Below, one piece after another: positions 5,852 through 14,392 of a DNA stretch of 44,552 nt. How positions within the stretch are numbered: the stretch's first letter is position 1; each line of letters starts with the position of its first letter. The position numbers and the translations under genes were made by a program. Below the pieces are notes generated by a model. The model saw only the letters and a program-made list of their open reading frames with translations, ran no database searches and was not told the origin of the DNA. The DNA is from a virus, in IMG/VR virus record IMGVR_UViG_3300035199_000182, positions 1 to 44,552 of that record; one strand, 5' to 3'.

Positions 5852-6139
5852 ATGAGTACGGAAGAGCTTTACCGACTGCTAAGGGACAGAGAGTTTACCA
5901 TAGAGGATGTTATCAACGCCATCATCCAGATCAATGGGATAGTAGGCGTGGGTAAGATCAGTCTAGGTGACACCCTAAAGAACTACTGCTACACCAGAGC
6001 CAAGGACCATCAATCCAAAGGGGTTGATAACGTAGAGCTAAAAAGTGGGATCGTTGCCCCGATTGAAAGCGACGACACCATAGGTATTGACTGGGGAGGA
6101 CAAGTGTGGCAATCAAACCACCGCAATGGCACGACATAG
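5852..6139 (+). CDS. Hypothetical early protein
   Basis: A 95-aa protein and the first gene of the plus-strand replication operon. ATG at 5852 follows GGAGG by five bases; an upstream in-frame TTG overlaps that ribosome site and is rejected. The protein is acidic and mixed alpha/beta by eye (TEELYRLLRDREFTIEDVINAI at the start), with no Cys/His cluster or catalytic motif. It overlaps the following ATPase gene by 34 bases. Its position directly ahead of the helicase-like gene suggests an early regulatory or helicase-accessory role, which is inference only. Confidence 0.65.
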   Translation: MSTEELYRLLRDREFTIEDVINAIIQINGIVGVGKISLGDTLKNYCYTRAKDHQSKGVDNVELKSGIVAPIESDDTIGIDWGGQVWQSNHRNGTT

Positions 6140-7302
6140 TAGCAGAGTATCTACCTGGCTGTGAACCTGGGGTTGCTACATGTCTGGCATCTGCGTGTTC
6201 ACTACTGCTGGAGGACAGCACGGTCTGTCCAGCTCTAGTGTTGGTTGGCCCACCCTCGAGCTTCAAGACCACCATCGTAGGTCTAGTCGAGATGGAACCA
6301 CTTACAATGGTACTGGATAACTTCTCATCCAAGGCTTTTGTGTCGCACTATGCTACCAAGCAGGTGAAGAAGCTGAAGGATGACGTGGACATGCTGTACA
6401 AAATCAAGCACAAGCTGCTCATAGTGCCAGACCTGGGTCCCTTCTTCAATAGAAGGACAGATGACCTGGCTGAGAGCCTGGGTGTGCTGACGCGTGTCCT
6501 TGATGGACAGGGCTACGTCTCCCACAGCGGCGTACATGGACAGCGGGGTGACCGGGGCGACTATCGCTTCGGTCTACTCGCCGCCACTACACCCATCGGT
6601 GGCCAGGTATGGAAGGTGATGAGTGCGCTTGGTCCTCGTCTATTGATGTTCAACATCAAGGGGCAGGGGTCATCCGTGGATGAGCAGGTGGATGACATGA
6701 CCCACCCGCTCACGTTCGGCCAGCGCCTAGCTCAGTGCAAGGAAGCTGTGCAGGATACATTTAAAAGAGCGTGGGACGCTGGTGGAGCCAAGGTCGGCGG
6801 CCTTGAGTGGGATCGGAAGGGTGATGACAGGCGGATCCTAGCAATGGTTGCCAGACTAGCTGCCCTTGGCAGTGTCATGCGGAGTCAGACAGCCAGGGAG
6901 AAGCGGACAGGCGCCGACGACTATGAGTATCAAGAGGGTGTGCTCGAGGGGCCAGGCAGGTACCGTCAGTCACTGTACAACCTGGCCAGGGGCAGTGCAA
7001 TCTCAAGAGAACGTAGGACACTAGAGGTAGAGGACCTGTTCCCGCTGTTGGGTGTGGTCATGAGTACTGGACCCACGGAGCGTGTCAGCGTCATGAAGTA
7101 TGTGGCATCTGGACGGTCATTGACCGTGAACCAGGCCCAACATGTCATTGGACACGCATGGCACACAGCTGACCTGGCCCTCAAGTCTATGATTACAATC
7201 GGACTACTGGAGGGGGACAATGAGGTTGTCCTCGCAGAGCAGTACAAGTGGCTCATGCCACTATGGAAGGAGTACACATGTCAGAATTTAACTACTACCT
7301 AG
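6106..7302 (+). CDS. P-loop ATPase, probable replicative helicase or loader
   Basis: A 398-aa protein with a GTG start at 6106 behind GGGGAGGA. Walker A reads GPPSSFKT (residues 48-55) and Walker B reads LLIVPDLG (104-111, acidic residue Asp109). A Thr-rich sensor-like strand LLAATTP lies near 157-163, followed by an arginine in GPRLL that could be a finger. The C-terminal about 130 residues look like a winged-helix region (EYKWLMPLWKEYT at the end). This fits an AAA+ or helicase-superfamily ATPase. As the only such gene in the replication block, it likely unwinds DNA or loads a host helicase at the origin. No primase domain is evident. Confidence 0.7.
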   Translation: MAIKPPQWHDIVAEYLPGCEPGVATCLASACSLLLEDSTVCPALVLVGPPSSFKTTIVGLVEMEPLTMVLDNFSSKAFVSHYATKQVKKLKDDVDMLYKIKHKLLIVPDLGPFFNRRTDDLAESLGVLTRVLDGQGYVSHSGVHGQRGDRGDYRFGLLAATTPIGGQVWKVMSALGPRLLMFNIKGQGSSVDEQVDDMTHPLTFGQRLAQCKEAVQDTFKRAWDAGGAKVGGLEWDRKGDDRRILAMVARLAALGSVMRSQTAREKRTGADDYEYQEGVLEGPGRYRQSLYNLARGSAISRERRTLEVEDLFPLLGVVMSTGPTERVSVMKYVASGRSLTVNQAQHVIGHAWHTADLALKSMITIGLLEGDNEVVLAEQYKWLMPLWKEYTCQNLTTT

Positions 7303-8024
7303 AGGGCGACGAGCTCTGGTGTGAGGGGGTGCGCTTAGGTCCCAGCGATGCTCTCTTCCTAGACACACGCCAGACTGGTCTAGTCAGGTGGCTAGAGAAG
7401 GTCCAGCCAGAGGCTGGGTGGCCTAGACTAGTCACCTACCAGCTACCCTATGGAGACTACGTGTTCGTGTCTAAGAATGGGGTGGTAGCCATCGAGTCCA
7501 AGACCATCCCTGACCTGATGGGCAGTTACGAAAGACGTCGTCTGCAGAGGCAGCTACGACACCTCCTGACAGCTGCACCCATGGCAATCCTGGGGATAGT
7601 AGTGGACAGCATCACACCAGAGGGTGTACCATCGGAGATACTGCTCGACGTAGCCAAGTGGGACATGAGTTTGGGCAGTACCATATTGATACCCAGTAGC
7701 TATAGCGAATTGATTCCATTTCTGGTAGAATTACGGGCAACCATTGCACCCGGCGCTCATCTACTAAGTGTAGTCGCTGGCACTGATGCACCGAGGGTGC
7801 ATGTTACAGATTGCTCGACGGCACTTGAGCGCCTGTTCAATGGGGTAGGTCGTAAGACAGCAGTAGCTATAGCTGAGCACTACGGCCAGGACCTTAGGTC
7901 CGCACTCAATGCAACGGAGGAAGAGTGGTTAGCGATACCAGAGGTGCACAAGGGAATAATAAAATCAAGAAGGAGACTGGTACCTTGTACGAATACAGTG
8001 GAGGTAATGGGAGGTCAACCATGA
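7278..8024 (+). CDS. ERCC4-type nuclease with helix-hairpin-helix
   Basis: A 248-aa protein. ATG at 7278 follows AAGGAG; a GTG further upstream lies within the previous gene. Residues about 55-90 carry the XPF/Mus81 signature: GDY, then IESKTIPDL (family ERK motif, here E-S-K), then RRRLQRQLRHL. The C-terminal part has tandem helix-hairpin-helix-like segments (FNGVGRKTAVAIAEHYG, then a helix ending in AIPEVHKGI). Such enzymes cut branched or flapped DNA. The Arg-to-Ser change within the ERK motif is noteworthy but leaves the metal-binding Glu and Lys. It probably resolves recombination or replication intermediates with the neighbouring nuclease and Sak4-like ATPase. Stop and next start overlap (ATGA). 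Confidence 0.75.
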   Translation: MSEFNYYLEGDELWCEGVRLGPSDALFLDTRQTGLVRWLEKVQPEAGWPRLVTYQLPYGDYVFVSKNGVVAIESKTIPDLMGSYERRRLQRQLRHLLTAAPMAILGIVVDSITPEGVPSEILLDVAKWDMSLGSTILIPSSYSELIPFLVELRATIAPGAHLLSVVAGTDAPRVHVTDCSTALERLFNGVGRKTAVAIAEHYGQDLRSALNATEEEWLAIPEVHKGIIKSRRRLVPCTNTVEVMGGQP

Positions 8025-8851
8025 GAAGAGTTACAGTTACAGAGCTAGACCAATGGCAGGACTGCCCAGCCAAGTGGTACTACAAGTATAAGGATAGGCT
8101 GGCCCCCACTAAGGGAGAGTCCATGGGCAACAGAGCCTATGGCACACTAGCCCACAAGGGTGCAGAGGTCCGTCTACTGCTAGGCAGAGACGACTATGAG
8201 CCAGCTGTTCGGATGCTTGCAGACGAGATAGGTGCAGACGAGAAGGCAATCCAGTCCGCCCTCGGTGCAGTCAGGGGCATCCCTCAGTGGGTGTGGCAGC
8301 TTGATAGGCCACAGGTAGAGACGGAGATTGAGCTCTCTGTCCCACCTGGTGAAGACGACTTCCACTACGGGGTGGGTGAAAATGAAATCACCTTGGTAGG
8401 TCACCCAGATGTGTGGGGATTCACAGGTGAGAATGAAATCCTGGTGATCGACTTCAAGACTACATCTGAGTCACCCAAGGCACGACTGAACAAGATCTAC
8501 GCCCATGAGGTGCAGCTCAAGAGGTACGCGGCCATCCTGTACAAACTCATGCAACAAGGGCACTTCGGACCTCCGATTTCCAACCCAATTGTAGGCTACC
8601 AGTATATCGTGATAAACTATAAAGGTAATTGCGAAGTAGGGGGGTTAAATTTCCTTAATCAAAAAATTGTGGACTACATCCTTTTCCAGGCATTTAGAGT
8701 CGCCAGGCAGATAGGTAGTGGTCCAGACGTAGAGAACTTCGGTCCCTTGTGTGGGTGGTGTGAGTTCTGGCCCATCTGTGAAGCAAGCTTGACAGGTGGT
8801 GACCCCAATGATATAATCGACACAGATTTTTTAGTGAGAGAAGAAAGATGA
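8021..8851 (+). CDS. Cas4/RecB-like PD-(D/E)XK nuclease with Fe-S cluster
   Basis: A 276-aa protein. ATG at 8021 follows GGGAGGT and overlaps the upstream stop. Motifs in order: N-terminal cysteine in CPAKW (residue about 15), His in YGTLAHKG (about 47), Asp in VGHPDVWGF (about 130), DFKTT (about 145-149) and QLKRYA (about 168-173). C-terminal cysteines in CGWCEFWPIC (about 247-256) combine with the N-terminal one to make the four-cysteine Fe-S pattern of Cas4, AddB and Dna2-type exonucleases. Predicted role: single-strand DNA exonuclease producing recombinogenic ends for annealing or strand exchange. There is no CRISPR array or other cas gene, so it is a phage recombination nuclease and not an adaptation protein. 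Confidence 0.85.
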   Translation: MRRVTVTELDQWQDCPAKWYYKYKDRLAPTKGESMGNRAYGTLAHKGAEVRLLLGRDDYEPAVRMLADEIGADEKAIQSALGAVRGIPQWVWQLDRPQVETEIELSVPPGEDDFHYGVGENEITLVGHPDVWGFTGENEILVIDFKTTSESPKARLNKIYAHEVQLKRYAAILYKLMQQGHFGPPISNPIVGYQYIVINYKGNCEVGGLNFLNQKIVDYILFQAFRVARQIGSGPDVENFGPLCGWCEFWPICEASLTGGDPNDIIDTDFLVREER

Positions 8852-9213
8852 AGGATACACAGATACCAGTAGAGCCATTAGCTATGGGAAAGAAGGGGCA
8901 GTACCCGAAGTGGATCATGGAGCGGCTTGAACATGCTGGACATGATCGGTACAATCTAGGCAGAGATTTTGGAGGGACCAACCACTGGATTGATCACTTC
9001 GGTTCCCTCAAGGATGACCCCGAGGTCTTTATATCCGAGCCCTACGGACTGGTCGGGGATGACTTTCCCAACATCATGGCCTTCTGCGATGCAATAGGTG
9101 GCAAGGTTGAGATACAAGCTGCAAGCACACACTACCCAACGAGGACGTTGAGGGTGATAATCACTAAGAAGAACAGAGAGCCGATGTTGCTGGAGGGAAG
9201 GGAGTATGTATAA
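8848..9213 (+). CDS. Hypothetical protein in recombination cluster
   Basis: A 121-aa protein whose ATG overlaps the stop of the Cas4-like gene (ATGA). It has a basic N-terminal third (KKGQYPKWIMERL), a Gly/His/Asp-rich middle (FGGTNHWIDHFGSL) and a C-terminal strand-rich part (TRTLRVIITKKN). No recognised domain. Its position between an exonuclease and a RecA-like ATPase suggests an accessory role in recombination, by context only. Confidence 0.65.
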   Translation: MKDTQIPVEPLAMGKKGQYPKWIMERLEHAGHDRYNLGRDFGGTNHWIDHFGSLKDDPEVFISEPYGLVGDDFPNIMAFCDAIGGKVEIQAASTHYPTRTLRVIITKKNREPMLLEGREYV

Positions 9214-10021
9214 GATGCTCGGTTACGGAGCGGGTGGCTCCGGAAAGACAACACTAGGAGTCAGTGCATTCTGGGACTTCGACAACTACGAGATGATAGA
9301 CAAGGGAATCTGGATCAGACTGGGTCAGGAACGCAACGACTCTCTCCGTGTACCGGATGAGTATGTACAACGATTTGCGGTGGACCCGTCCAAGCCAATG
9401 AACTTTGTCGGAGAGCTGAGAGAATACCTCAAGGCTCTGCAGGTGGCAGGCTCCAAGGGTCAGGGACCCAACTGGCTGGTGTTCGATGGTCTCACCGAGC
9501 TAGCCTACGCAGCCTCGTTCGCCTATAACCTAGCTCCTTTAGATCCTGGAGATCGCTGGGGAGAGTGGCGATTCCAGAAGGAGACCGTCGGGCAGATATT
9601 CCAGCTGCTTGATGCCGATGCACTCAACTGCAACATCTTCGCCACCGCAAGGATAGGTGAGTTTAGGAAGGGCATCCAGAACAAGCAGTCAGGTGCGGTC
9701 CAAGGCCGTGACCCTGAGTGGCTGTCCGAACAGAAGTACTTCCCCCAGATGGATGGGTGGGCACGACACAACTTGATATCATACTTCGAGTACGTGTTCT
9801 ACCTAGAAGAAGAAGCGGCACCAAAGAAAGGAGGGATGCCGATACACAGATGCCACCTCATTACGAACGGGGACTTCAAGGTCAAGAACAATGACAGTCA
9901 TCGGTGGGAAGCTAAGAAGCTACCGATATGGGTGGACAACCCACGCATGAGTGACATCGTTTCGATACTTGAAAAAGCAGGGGAACAAACAGTACCAAAT
10001 AAAGAAAAGGAGAAAGTCTAA
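9206..10021 (+). CDS. Sak4/RecA-like single-strand annealing ATPase
   Basis: A 271-aa protein with Walker A GAGGSGKTT (residues about 8-16) and Walker B NWLVFDGL (about 93-100), followed by a RecA-core-like order of strands. Phage proteins of this length beginning with MLGYG-type Walker A belong to the Sak4/AAA_24 group of recombinases. They assist single-strand annealing with an SSB partner. Two start codons are possible (9206 and 9215). The later one gives better spacing to GGGAG, the earlier overlaps the upstream gene in the manner usual here. The neighbouring nucleases support a recombination role. Confidence 0.75.
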   Translation: MYKMLGYGAGGSGKTTLGVSAFWDFDNYEMIDKGIWIRLGQERNDSLRVPDEYVQRFAVDPSKPMNFVGELREYLKALQVAGSKGQGPNWLVFDGLTELAYAASFAYNLAPLDPGDRWGEWRFQKETVGQIFQLLDADALNCNIFATARIGEFRKGIQNKQSGAVQGRDPEWLSEQKYFPQMDGWARHNLISYFEYVFYLEEEAAPKKGGMPIHRCHLITNGDFKVKNNDSHRWEAKKLPIWVDNPRMSDIVSILEKAGEQTVPNKEKEKV

Positions 10022-10590
10022 TGGCTATCCAGCCTAACACGAGATCAGTAGTAGACATAGTCAAGGAGCTGGAACAGGAGTACGGATACACGGACAACGT
10101 ACCCCAGGGTAACCAGCACATCACCTTCACCGACCGCACAGGTGTGGTGGAGGACTCCCACCCGCCTCGTCTCCGCTTCTCCATGCAGGTGGCATGCGGA
10201 CCAGACAAGGGCCGGTACATCTCGGACTACTCTAGCTACTTCGCATCGCTGGAGTCCAACTCGGAGAAGTCCATTGAGGACCGACGCATCACCACCAAGA
10301 ACATCTTCATCCGGAAGCTTGGTGACCTGGTGAAGGCCGTCGAGGACCCCAGTAGTCTAGTCGATGCCTGGCGGACGATGCCCACGACCAACTTGGAAGC
10401 TGACAACAAGACCATAGTAGACTCTGAAGCTGCCATGGCGGACATTGCCAGCGCCCTCGAGGACCAGGACGTCCATGTATTCGTGGTCGTCAACGAACGG
10501 GGCACCGCTGTCCGGTACTTGAAGCAAGGTGACCACCGTGCAACCTGCACTTGCATGGTGTCTGACCGGGCCAACCCCTTCGGGGCGTAG
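10021..10590 (+). CDS. Hypothetical protein, possible SSB-like partner of Sak4
   Basis: A 189-aa protein. Its ATG overlaps the upstream stop (TAATG) behind AGGAG. Residues about 40-75 contain strands (RLRFSMQVACG, then GRYISDYSSYF) reminiscent in layout of an OB-fold. The C-terminal portion has another strand pair (VHVFVVVNERGTAVRYL) and ends in ANPFGA. Sak4-type recombinases are usually encoded next to an SSB or DUF669-like protein, and this is the only candidate in the block, so a single-strand-binding role is inferred from context. No acidic C-terminal tip of the bacterial SSB type is present. Confidence 0.5.
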   Translation: MAIQPNTRSVVDIVKELEQEYGYTDNVPQGNQHITFTDRTGVVEDSHPPRLRFSMQVACGPDKGRYISDYSSYFASLESNSEKSIEDRRITTKNIFIRKLGDLVKAVEDPSSLVDAWRTMPTTNLEADNKTIVDSEAAMADIASALEDQDVHVFVVVNERGTAVRYLKQGDHRATCTCMVSDRANPFGA

Positions 10591-10614
10591 CTCGGCACCT
10601 CCTTCTCACCCGCT

Positions 10615-10636
10615 GGCAGACCGGGCAAAGTCTGCC
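10615..10636 (+). promoter_or_regulatory. Intergenic stem-loop
   Basis: GGCAGA (10615-10620) pairs with TCTGCC (10631-10636) around a 10-base loop, in the only substantial gap of the replication operon. There is no T run, so it is more likely an RNA-processing or stability element than a terminator. Confidence 0.4.
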
Positions 10637-10655
10637 ACTTAACAAGGGAGATGAC

Positions 10656-11018
10656 ATGCCAGTTACTACACAGATGAGTGTCACCCTGGACATGGTATCC
10701 ATAGAAGGGGAGACGTATAAAAAAGAAATTACCAACGTGGTCCACTTCAATGAGGGCCGCAAGATTATACAGGTGACCAGAGCTGATGACCCAGCCAATA
10801 GGGCCTCGCCCTACAATGTGTACGGCTTTGACTTGAGTACAGTCCTGGCCTACGACATCAGGTGCACACCCGACACAGTGCAGGAGAATCTAGAGGAGAA
10901 TGAATGGTGGGGGGTGGAGAACTCAAGCATCCCAATGTACAACGATCCACCACTAAGCATAGATCCTATGGATAAACTAATTCAAGATGAAGAGGACGAG
11001 TATGGCCAGGAGAGTTAA
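10656..11018 (+). CDS. Hypothetical protein with acidic C-terminus
   Basis: A 120-aa protein. ATG follows AAGGGAG. The N-terminal 75 residues alternate hydrophobic and polar residues as in a small beta-sheet fold (MSVTLDMVSIEGETYKKEI). The last 45 residues are acidic (NLEENEWWG, then IQDEEDEYGQES). An acidic tail of this kind is common in DNA mimics and in SSB-like proteins, but no family is recognised. The end overlaps the next gene's start region. Confidence 0.6.
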   Translation: MPVTTQMSVTLDMVSIEGETYKKEITNVVHFNEGRKIIQVTRADDPANRASPYNVYGFDLSTVLAYDIRCTPDTVQENLEENEWWGVENSSIPMYNDPPLSIDPMDKLIQDEEDEYGQES

Positions 11019-11643
11019 CAATATAGTCAAGCATGCTGTCTGGCAGAAGTATGCTCCACGTGTTGACGGGGAGATTGATCCCATGTGTCTGTACGTAGGA
11101 CCTCTGATGGATGGCATGGGGCAGTTTATGCCAGAGCTAGGGGACATGCTCATGCGTAGCAGTCGTGACGAACGGAATGACGCAGCAATAAGGACGCGTA
11201 TCAAGCATTTCATTCAGGACCTAGTCAACCCAAGGACCGGCACACGAGCTGGATCAGCTGGCGGTGACGTAGCTGGCACTGGCTTCGGGACTCTGGTGTT
11301 CCAGAGGAGGGGCGGCAACCCGGTGGAGTTGACGAGGCGGACACTGCTGGAGCAGGAGCCGGGTGAGTACATGAATAGTGTGGAAGTAGTCACCGACAAC
11401 AAGGGGAAAGACTTGATAGTTAACGTGGTCCGTGAGCCCGGTAGCTATAAGATAGTGGACCCCCTAATCCGTGAAGACAACCAGCACTTCTTGCACTACC
11501 TGATGGTGGGCGACAAGTTCAAAGCAAACTTCTCATCCAGAGGTCGTACCCGCATGCTCGAGTATGACTTGAGGCCAGTGAGTGAAGGCAGCAGTGTGGT
11601 GAGTGCGCCAGCTAGCATTGGTGAACGGCAGGAGATATTCTGA
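11002..11643 (+). CDS. Hypothetical protein upstream of DNA polymerase
   Basis: A 213-aa protein. ATG at 11002 is chosen over the in-frame ATG at 10987 because it has a purine-rich AGAGGACGAG just upstream; the alternative adds five residues. The N-terminal half is helical and basic, and a Gly-rich stretch (GSAGGDVAGTGFGTL) is central. The C-terminal half is strand-rich with HFLHYLMVGDKF. No catalytic signature is visible. Its stop overlaps the polymerase start (TGATG), so expression is probably coupled. A polymerase-accessory function is possible but unsupported by motif. Confidence 0.6.
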   Translation: MARRVNNIVKHAVWQKYAPRVDGEIDPMCLYVGPLMDGMGQFMPELGDMLMRSSRDERNDAAIRTRIKHFIQDLVNPRTGTRAGSAGGDVAGTGFGTLVFQRRGGNPVELTRRTLLEQEPGEYMNSVEVVTDNKGKDLIVNVVREPGSYKIVDPLIREDNQHFLHYLMVGDKFKANFSSRGRTRMLEYDLRPVSEGSSVVSAPASIGERQEIF

Positions 11644-13976
11644 TGGACTTCCCCGACTGCCCACTGAAGTACCTACAGGATGAGGGTGCGGGTCCTGTCC
11701 CTGGTGACGGACCCATACCTGCTACCATAATGATCGTAGGTGAGGCACCTGGTGCTGCTGAGGCAGTCAAGGGGCGCCCCTTCGTTGGGCGGTCGGGTAT
11801 AAGACTGGAAGCTTTCCTAGGCATAGCTGGTATCAAGAGGGAGGACGTGTACATCACCAACGTAGAGAAGTACCGTCCGCCTGGTAACAGGAACCCGTAT
11901 GCTGCTGAGGTCAAGGTCTGCTCCCCCTACCTAGAGTGGGAGATAGAGCAGGTCAACCCCTCTCTCATCCTAGCCATGGGTGCGATAGCAGTCAAGTGGT
12001 TCTTGGGCTCACGTGTCAAGCTCAAGAAGGATCATGGATACCCCTACACGTGGGAGGGCAGAGAGGTGGTCCCGATGTACCATCCCGCTGCCACCCTACA
12101 CAACCATAACCTCCTGCCTGTGCTGACAGGTGACTTCCAGCGCCTGTACAGCATAGTCAGGGGGAAACTCCCCGAGCCAGATGTCAATGAGTACAGCCTC
12201 GGGCAGTCGGGGAGTGACGTAGCTCCAGGTGCCTACTCCACAGGGATCATAGGCTTTGACCTGGAGACCACTGCCCCCACTAGAGGCAGGTTCTTCGCTG
12301 CTGATGAGGCAGAGATCGTGGGGTACTCGGTGTCTAGTGCTCCTCACAAGGCTACCTATATCCCTGACACTCCCGGTGACCTGCAGGATGTGCTGGAGAA
12401 CCCAGCCATCACTAAGGTCTGCCACAATGCAGCCTTCGAGTACATGAAACTAGGGCAGATGGGCATCACACTGAACAACTTCCAAGACACCAAGCTGGCT
12501 GCTCAGGTGCTAGGGTACCCATCGACACACCTCAAGACACTGACCAGGCAGCTCCTTGGTGAGGACCCCATCACCTACGAACAAGCCACGACCAATGGTC
12601 CACTATCAGAGCAGTCCCCCGAGGACATCAAGGACTACGCAGCCGGTGATGCTGACCACACGCTGCGTATCTGGGAGCACGAGAGGCGTCAGCTAGAGGG
12701 GTACAACCTGTGGCATGTGTACAATGATATAGAGCTGCCGCTTGTGCCTGTTGTGTCGGAAATGGAACGGTACGGAGTGTTGGTGGATGAGTACGCCGCA
12801 TTCAAGGTACATAGCCATTGCGTAGACCAGCGGGGCAAGTCGGCAGCTGCCCTCCATAAGCTCATTGATGTGAGTAACCCGGCGAGTCCGGAGCAGCTAG
12901 CCCATGCCCTGGAGAAGATGGGTGCTCCACTAGAGGAACGTACACCTACCAAGGGAGTCTTTGTAACGGACGACGATGCCTTAAATAAAATAAAAAACTG
13001 GAACCCGGAGCTTATAGATGGGATACTTGAGTACAGGAGGTGGGGGAAACTGGGGTCGTATGCCAACAACTTCATCGTCCTCCGAGGTGAAGATGGACGA
13101 CTACATCCCACAATACATCAGGCTGGAGGATTTGAGGAAGGCGGTGGGGGCGATAATCTTGGACCTTCAACAGGTCGCCTTGCGTACGGAGGACCCAACC
13201 TTCAAAACGTACCTCACCGTGGAGATCCAGAGATGGTTAAAGCTATTCGAGACTGCCTTGTTGCCTCTCCAGGAATGACACTGCTGGCAGCAGACGTGTC
13301 ACAGGAGGAGCCGAGGTGCCTGGCCTTCTTCTCTAAAGACGAGCAGATGCTGGCGGACTTCCGTAGTGGCCAGTCGATCTATGGGTTCATCGGCCAAGCT
13401 CTGTTTGGCAGGGAGATAGACAAGCATGCTGACCCACGTGAGTGGTGGGCTTCGAAGACATACTTCCTGGCACTAGCATACGGTGGGTCACCGTCGAAGC
13501 TCCAGGAGATAATGCCTGAGCTGTCCATGTCTGCAGCCAGTCAAGGAGCACAGCGTCTGTCATCCAGGTACAGGTACATCAAGCCGTACAGAAGGGAGGT
13601 GGTGCAGGGACTGATAGAGACCTACGAGGTGCGAGACTACTTCGGTAGGCGCCGACAGTTTCCAGCCATGGCTGCGGACTCCTGGGCAGACAGGGACAAG
13701 GCCAAGAGACAGGGGTTCAACTTCACTATACAAGGACCCCCTGCCTCGATCATCAAGATAGCCATGGCTAAGCTGCACAAGACACTGCCCTCTGACTGTC
13801 ACATACTACTGCAGGTGCATGACGAGCTGGTGTTTGAAGTGCCAGTGGACAAGGTTGAAGAGGTGTGTAACATGTGTTACGATGCGTTTCAGGTACCTGA
13901 CTTTATCGAACTACCAATGGAGTTTTCATCTGGCTATGCCTGGGGATCTCTTCGACCTATTACCACCAAAGTTTAA
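11643..13976 (+). CDS. polA: Uracil-DNA glycosylase / 3'-5' exonuclease / family A DNA polymerase fusion
   Basis: A 777-aa replicative polymerase with three parts. Residues 1-165 are a family 4-like uracil-DNA glycosylase: GEAPG (33-37), PFVGRSG (46-52), NVEKYRPPGNR (73-83) and the HPAA motif (147-150). Only Cys6 and Cys93 match the usual Fe-S ligands, so the cluster may be absent. Residues about 200-345 are the DEDD exonuclease: DLE (206-208), HNAAFE (261-266, Glu where Asp is usual) and YAAGD (332-336). Residues about 350-777 are the polymerase: TGRLAYGGPNLQNVP, motif A DVSQEEPR (551-558, normally DYSQIELR), motif B SKTYFLALAYG (604-614) and motif C HDE (726-728). The residue aligned with E. 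coli Phe762 is Leu609. The fusion would remove uracil ahead of synthesis. Confidence 0.93.
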   Translation: MDFPDCPLKYLQDEGAGPVPGDGPIPATIMIVGEAPGAAEAVKGRPFVGRSGIRLEAFLGIAGIKREDVYITNVEKYRPPGNRNPYAAEVKVCSPYLEWEIEQVNPSLILAMGAIAVKWFLGSRVKLKKDHGYPYTWEGREVVPMYHPAATLHNHNLLPVLTGDFQRLYSIVRGKLPEPDVNEYSLGQSGSDVAPGAYSTGIIGFDLETTAPTRGRFFAADEAEIVGYSVSSAPHKATYIPDTPGDLQDVLENPAITKVCHNAAFEYMKLGQMGITLNNFQDTKLAAQVLGYPSTHLKTLTRQLLGEDPITYEQATTNGPLSEQSPEDIKDYAAGDADHTLRIWEHERRQLEGYNLWHVYNDIELPLVPVVSEMERYGVLVDEYAAFKVHSHCVDQRGKSAAALHKLIDVSNPASPEQLAHALEKMGAPLEERTPTKGVFVTDDDALNKIKNWNPELIDGILEYRRWGKLGSYANNFIVLRGEDGRLHPTIHQAGGFEEGGGGDNLGPSTGRLAYGGPNLQNVPHRGDPEMVKAIRDCLVASPGMTLLAADVSQEEPRCLAFFSKDEQMLADFRSGQSIYGFIGQALFGREIDKHADPREWWASKTYFLALAYGGSPSKLQEIMPELSMSAASQGAQRLSSRYRYIKPYRREVVQGLIETYEVRDYFGRRRQFPAMAADSWADRDKAKRQGFNFTIQGPPASIIKIAMAKLHKTLPSDCHILLQVHDELVFEVPVDKVEEVCNMCYDAFQVPDFIELPMEFSSGYAWGSLRPITTKV

Positions 13977-14073
13977 AGTGTGCCCTCATTGTGGGGGCAT
14001 GATGTACCGAGACGACATGGATAAAGTCTGGGTCTGTCTCAACTGTGCTAGACGTTTTTACGATAAGGAGTAA
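13936..14073 (+). CDS. Tiny zinc-ribbon protein
   Basis: A 45-aa protein with CPHCGG (residues about 15-20) and CLNC (about 33-36), a textbook four-cysteine zinc ribbon, ending ARRFYDKE. The first in-frame ATG giving a sensible N-terminus is 13936, inside the 3' end of the polymerase gene; the ribosome site is weak (GGAG 13 bases upstream), so translation may be coupled. Comparable small ribbons act as nucleic-acid-binding or transcription accessory proteins. Confidence 0.6.
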   Translation: MPGDLFDLLPPKFKVCPHCGGMMYRDDMDKVWVCLNCARRFYDKE

Positions 14074-14074
14074 G

Positions 14075-14392
14075 ATGACATCACCAACTGATCCGAACAG
14101 ATGTGGATGCGAAGGGTGCACGTGCGGGGCGAATGAGCACATCAGTCGAGTCTCCGGTACTTCAAGGCACGTGAATAAGGAGATACCACACTTCCACTAC
14201 ATGGACAAGGACGGCAACACCCACATTGAGACCGCTGACGGAGAGCTCAGTGCCATCGAGACCAATGCGGTGGAGAGATTGATCGAGGAGCATAGGCAGC
14301 TCGAGATGTTTGATGCTGACCCCACGTACGGTGGTATATTTCCCGAGGAATTTGAGGACCTACAAGACGGAGACATGGTGGAGGAATCATGA
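14075..14392 (+). CDS. Small Cys-rich hypothetical protein
   Basis: A 105-aa protein. ATG at 14075 follows AAGGAG, one base after the preceding stop. It carries an N-terminal cysteine cluster CGCEGCTCG (residues 10-18), then HFHYMD, and an acidic C-terminus (FPEEFEDLQDGDMVEES). Metal binding is likely. No function is recognised. Its stop overlaps the exonuclease start (ATGA). Confidence 0.65.
   Translation: MTSPTDPNRCGCEGCTCGANEHISRVSGTSRHVNKEIPHFHYMDKDGNTHIETADGELSAIETNAVERLIEEHRQLEMFDADPTYGGIFPEEFEDLQDGDMVEES

Noticed and set aside
13018-13278. 86-codon open frame nested in the polymerase gene in another frame, with GAGGTGAAG before an internal ATG
   Set aside because: It lies in a conserved polymerase coding region and resembles a chance overlap. 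Without comparative data it is not supported.
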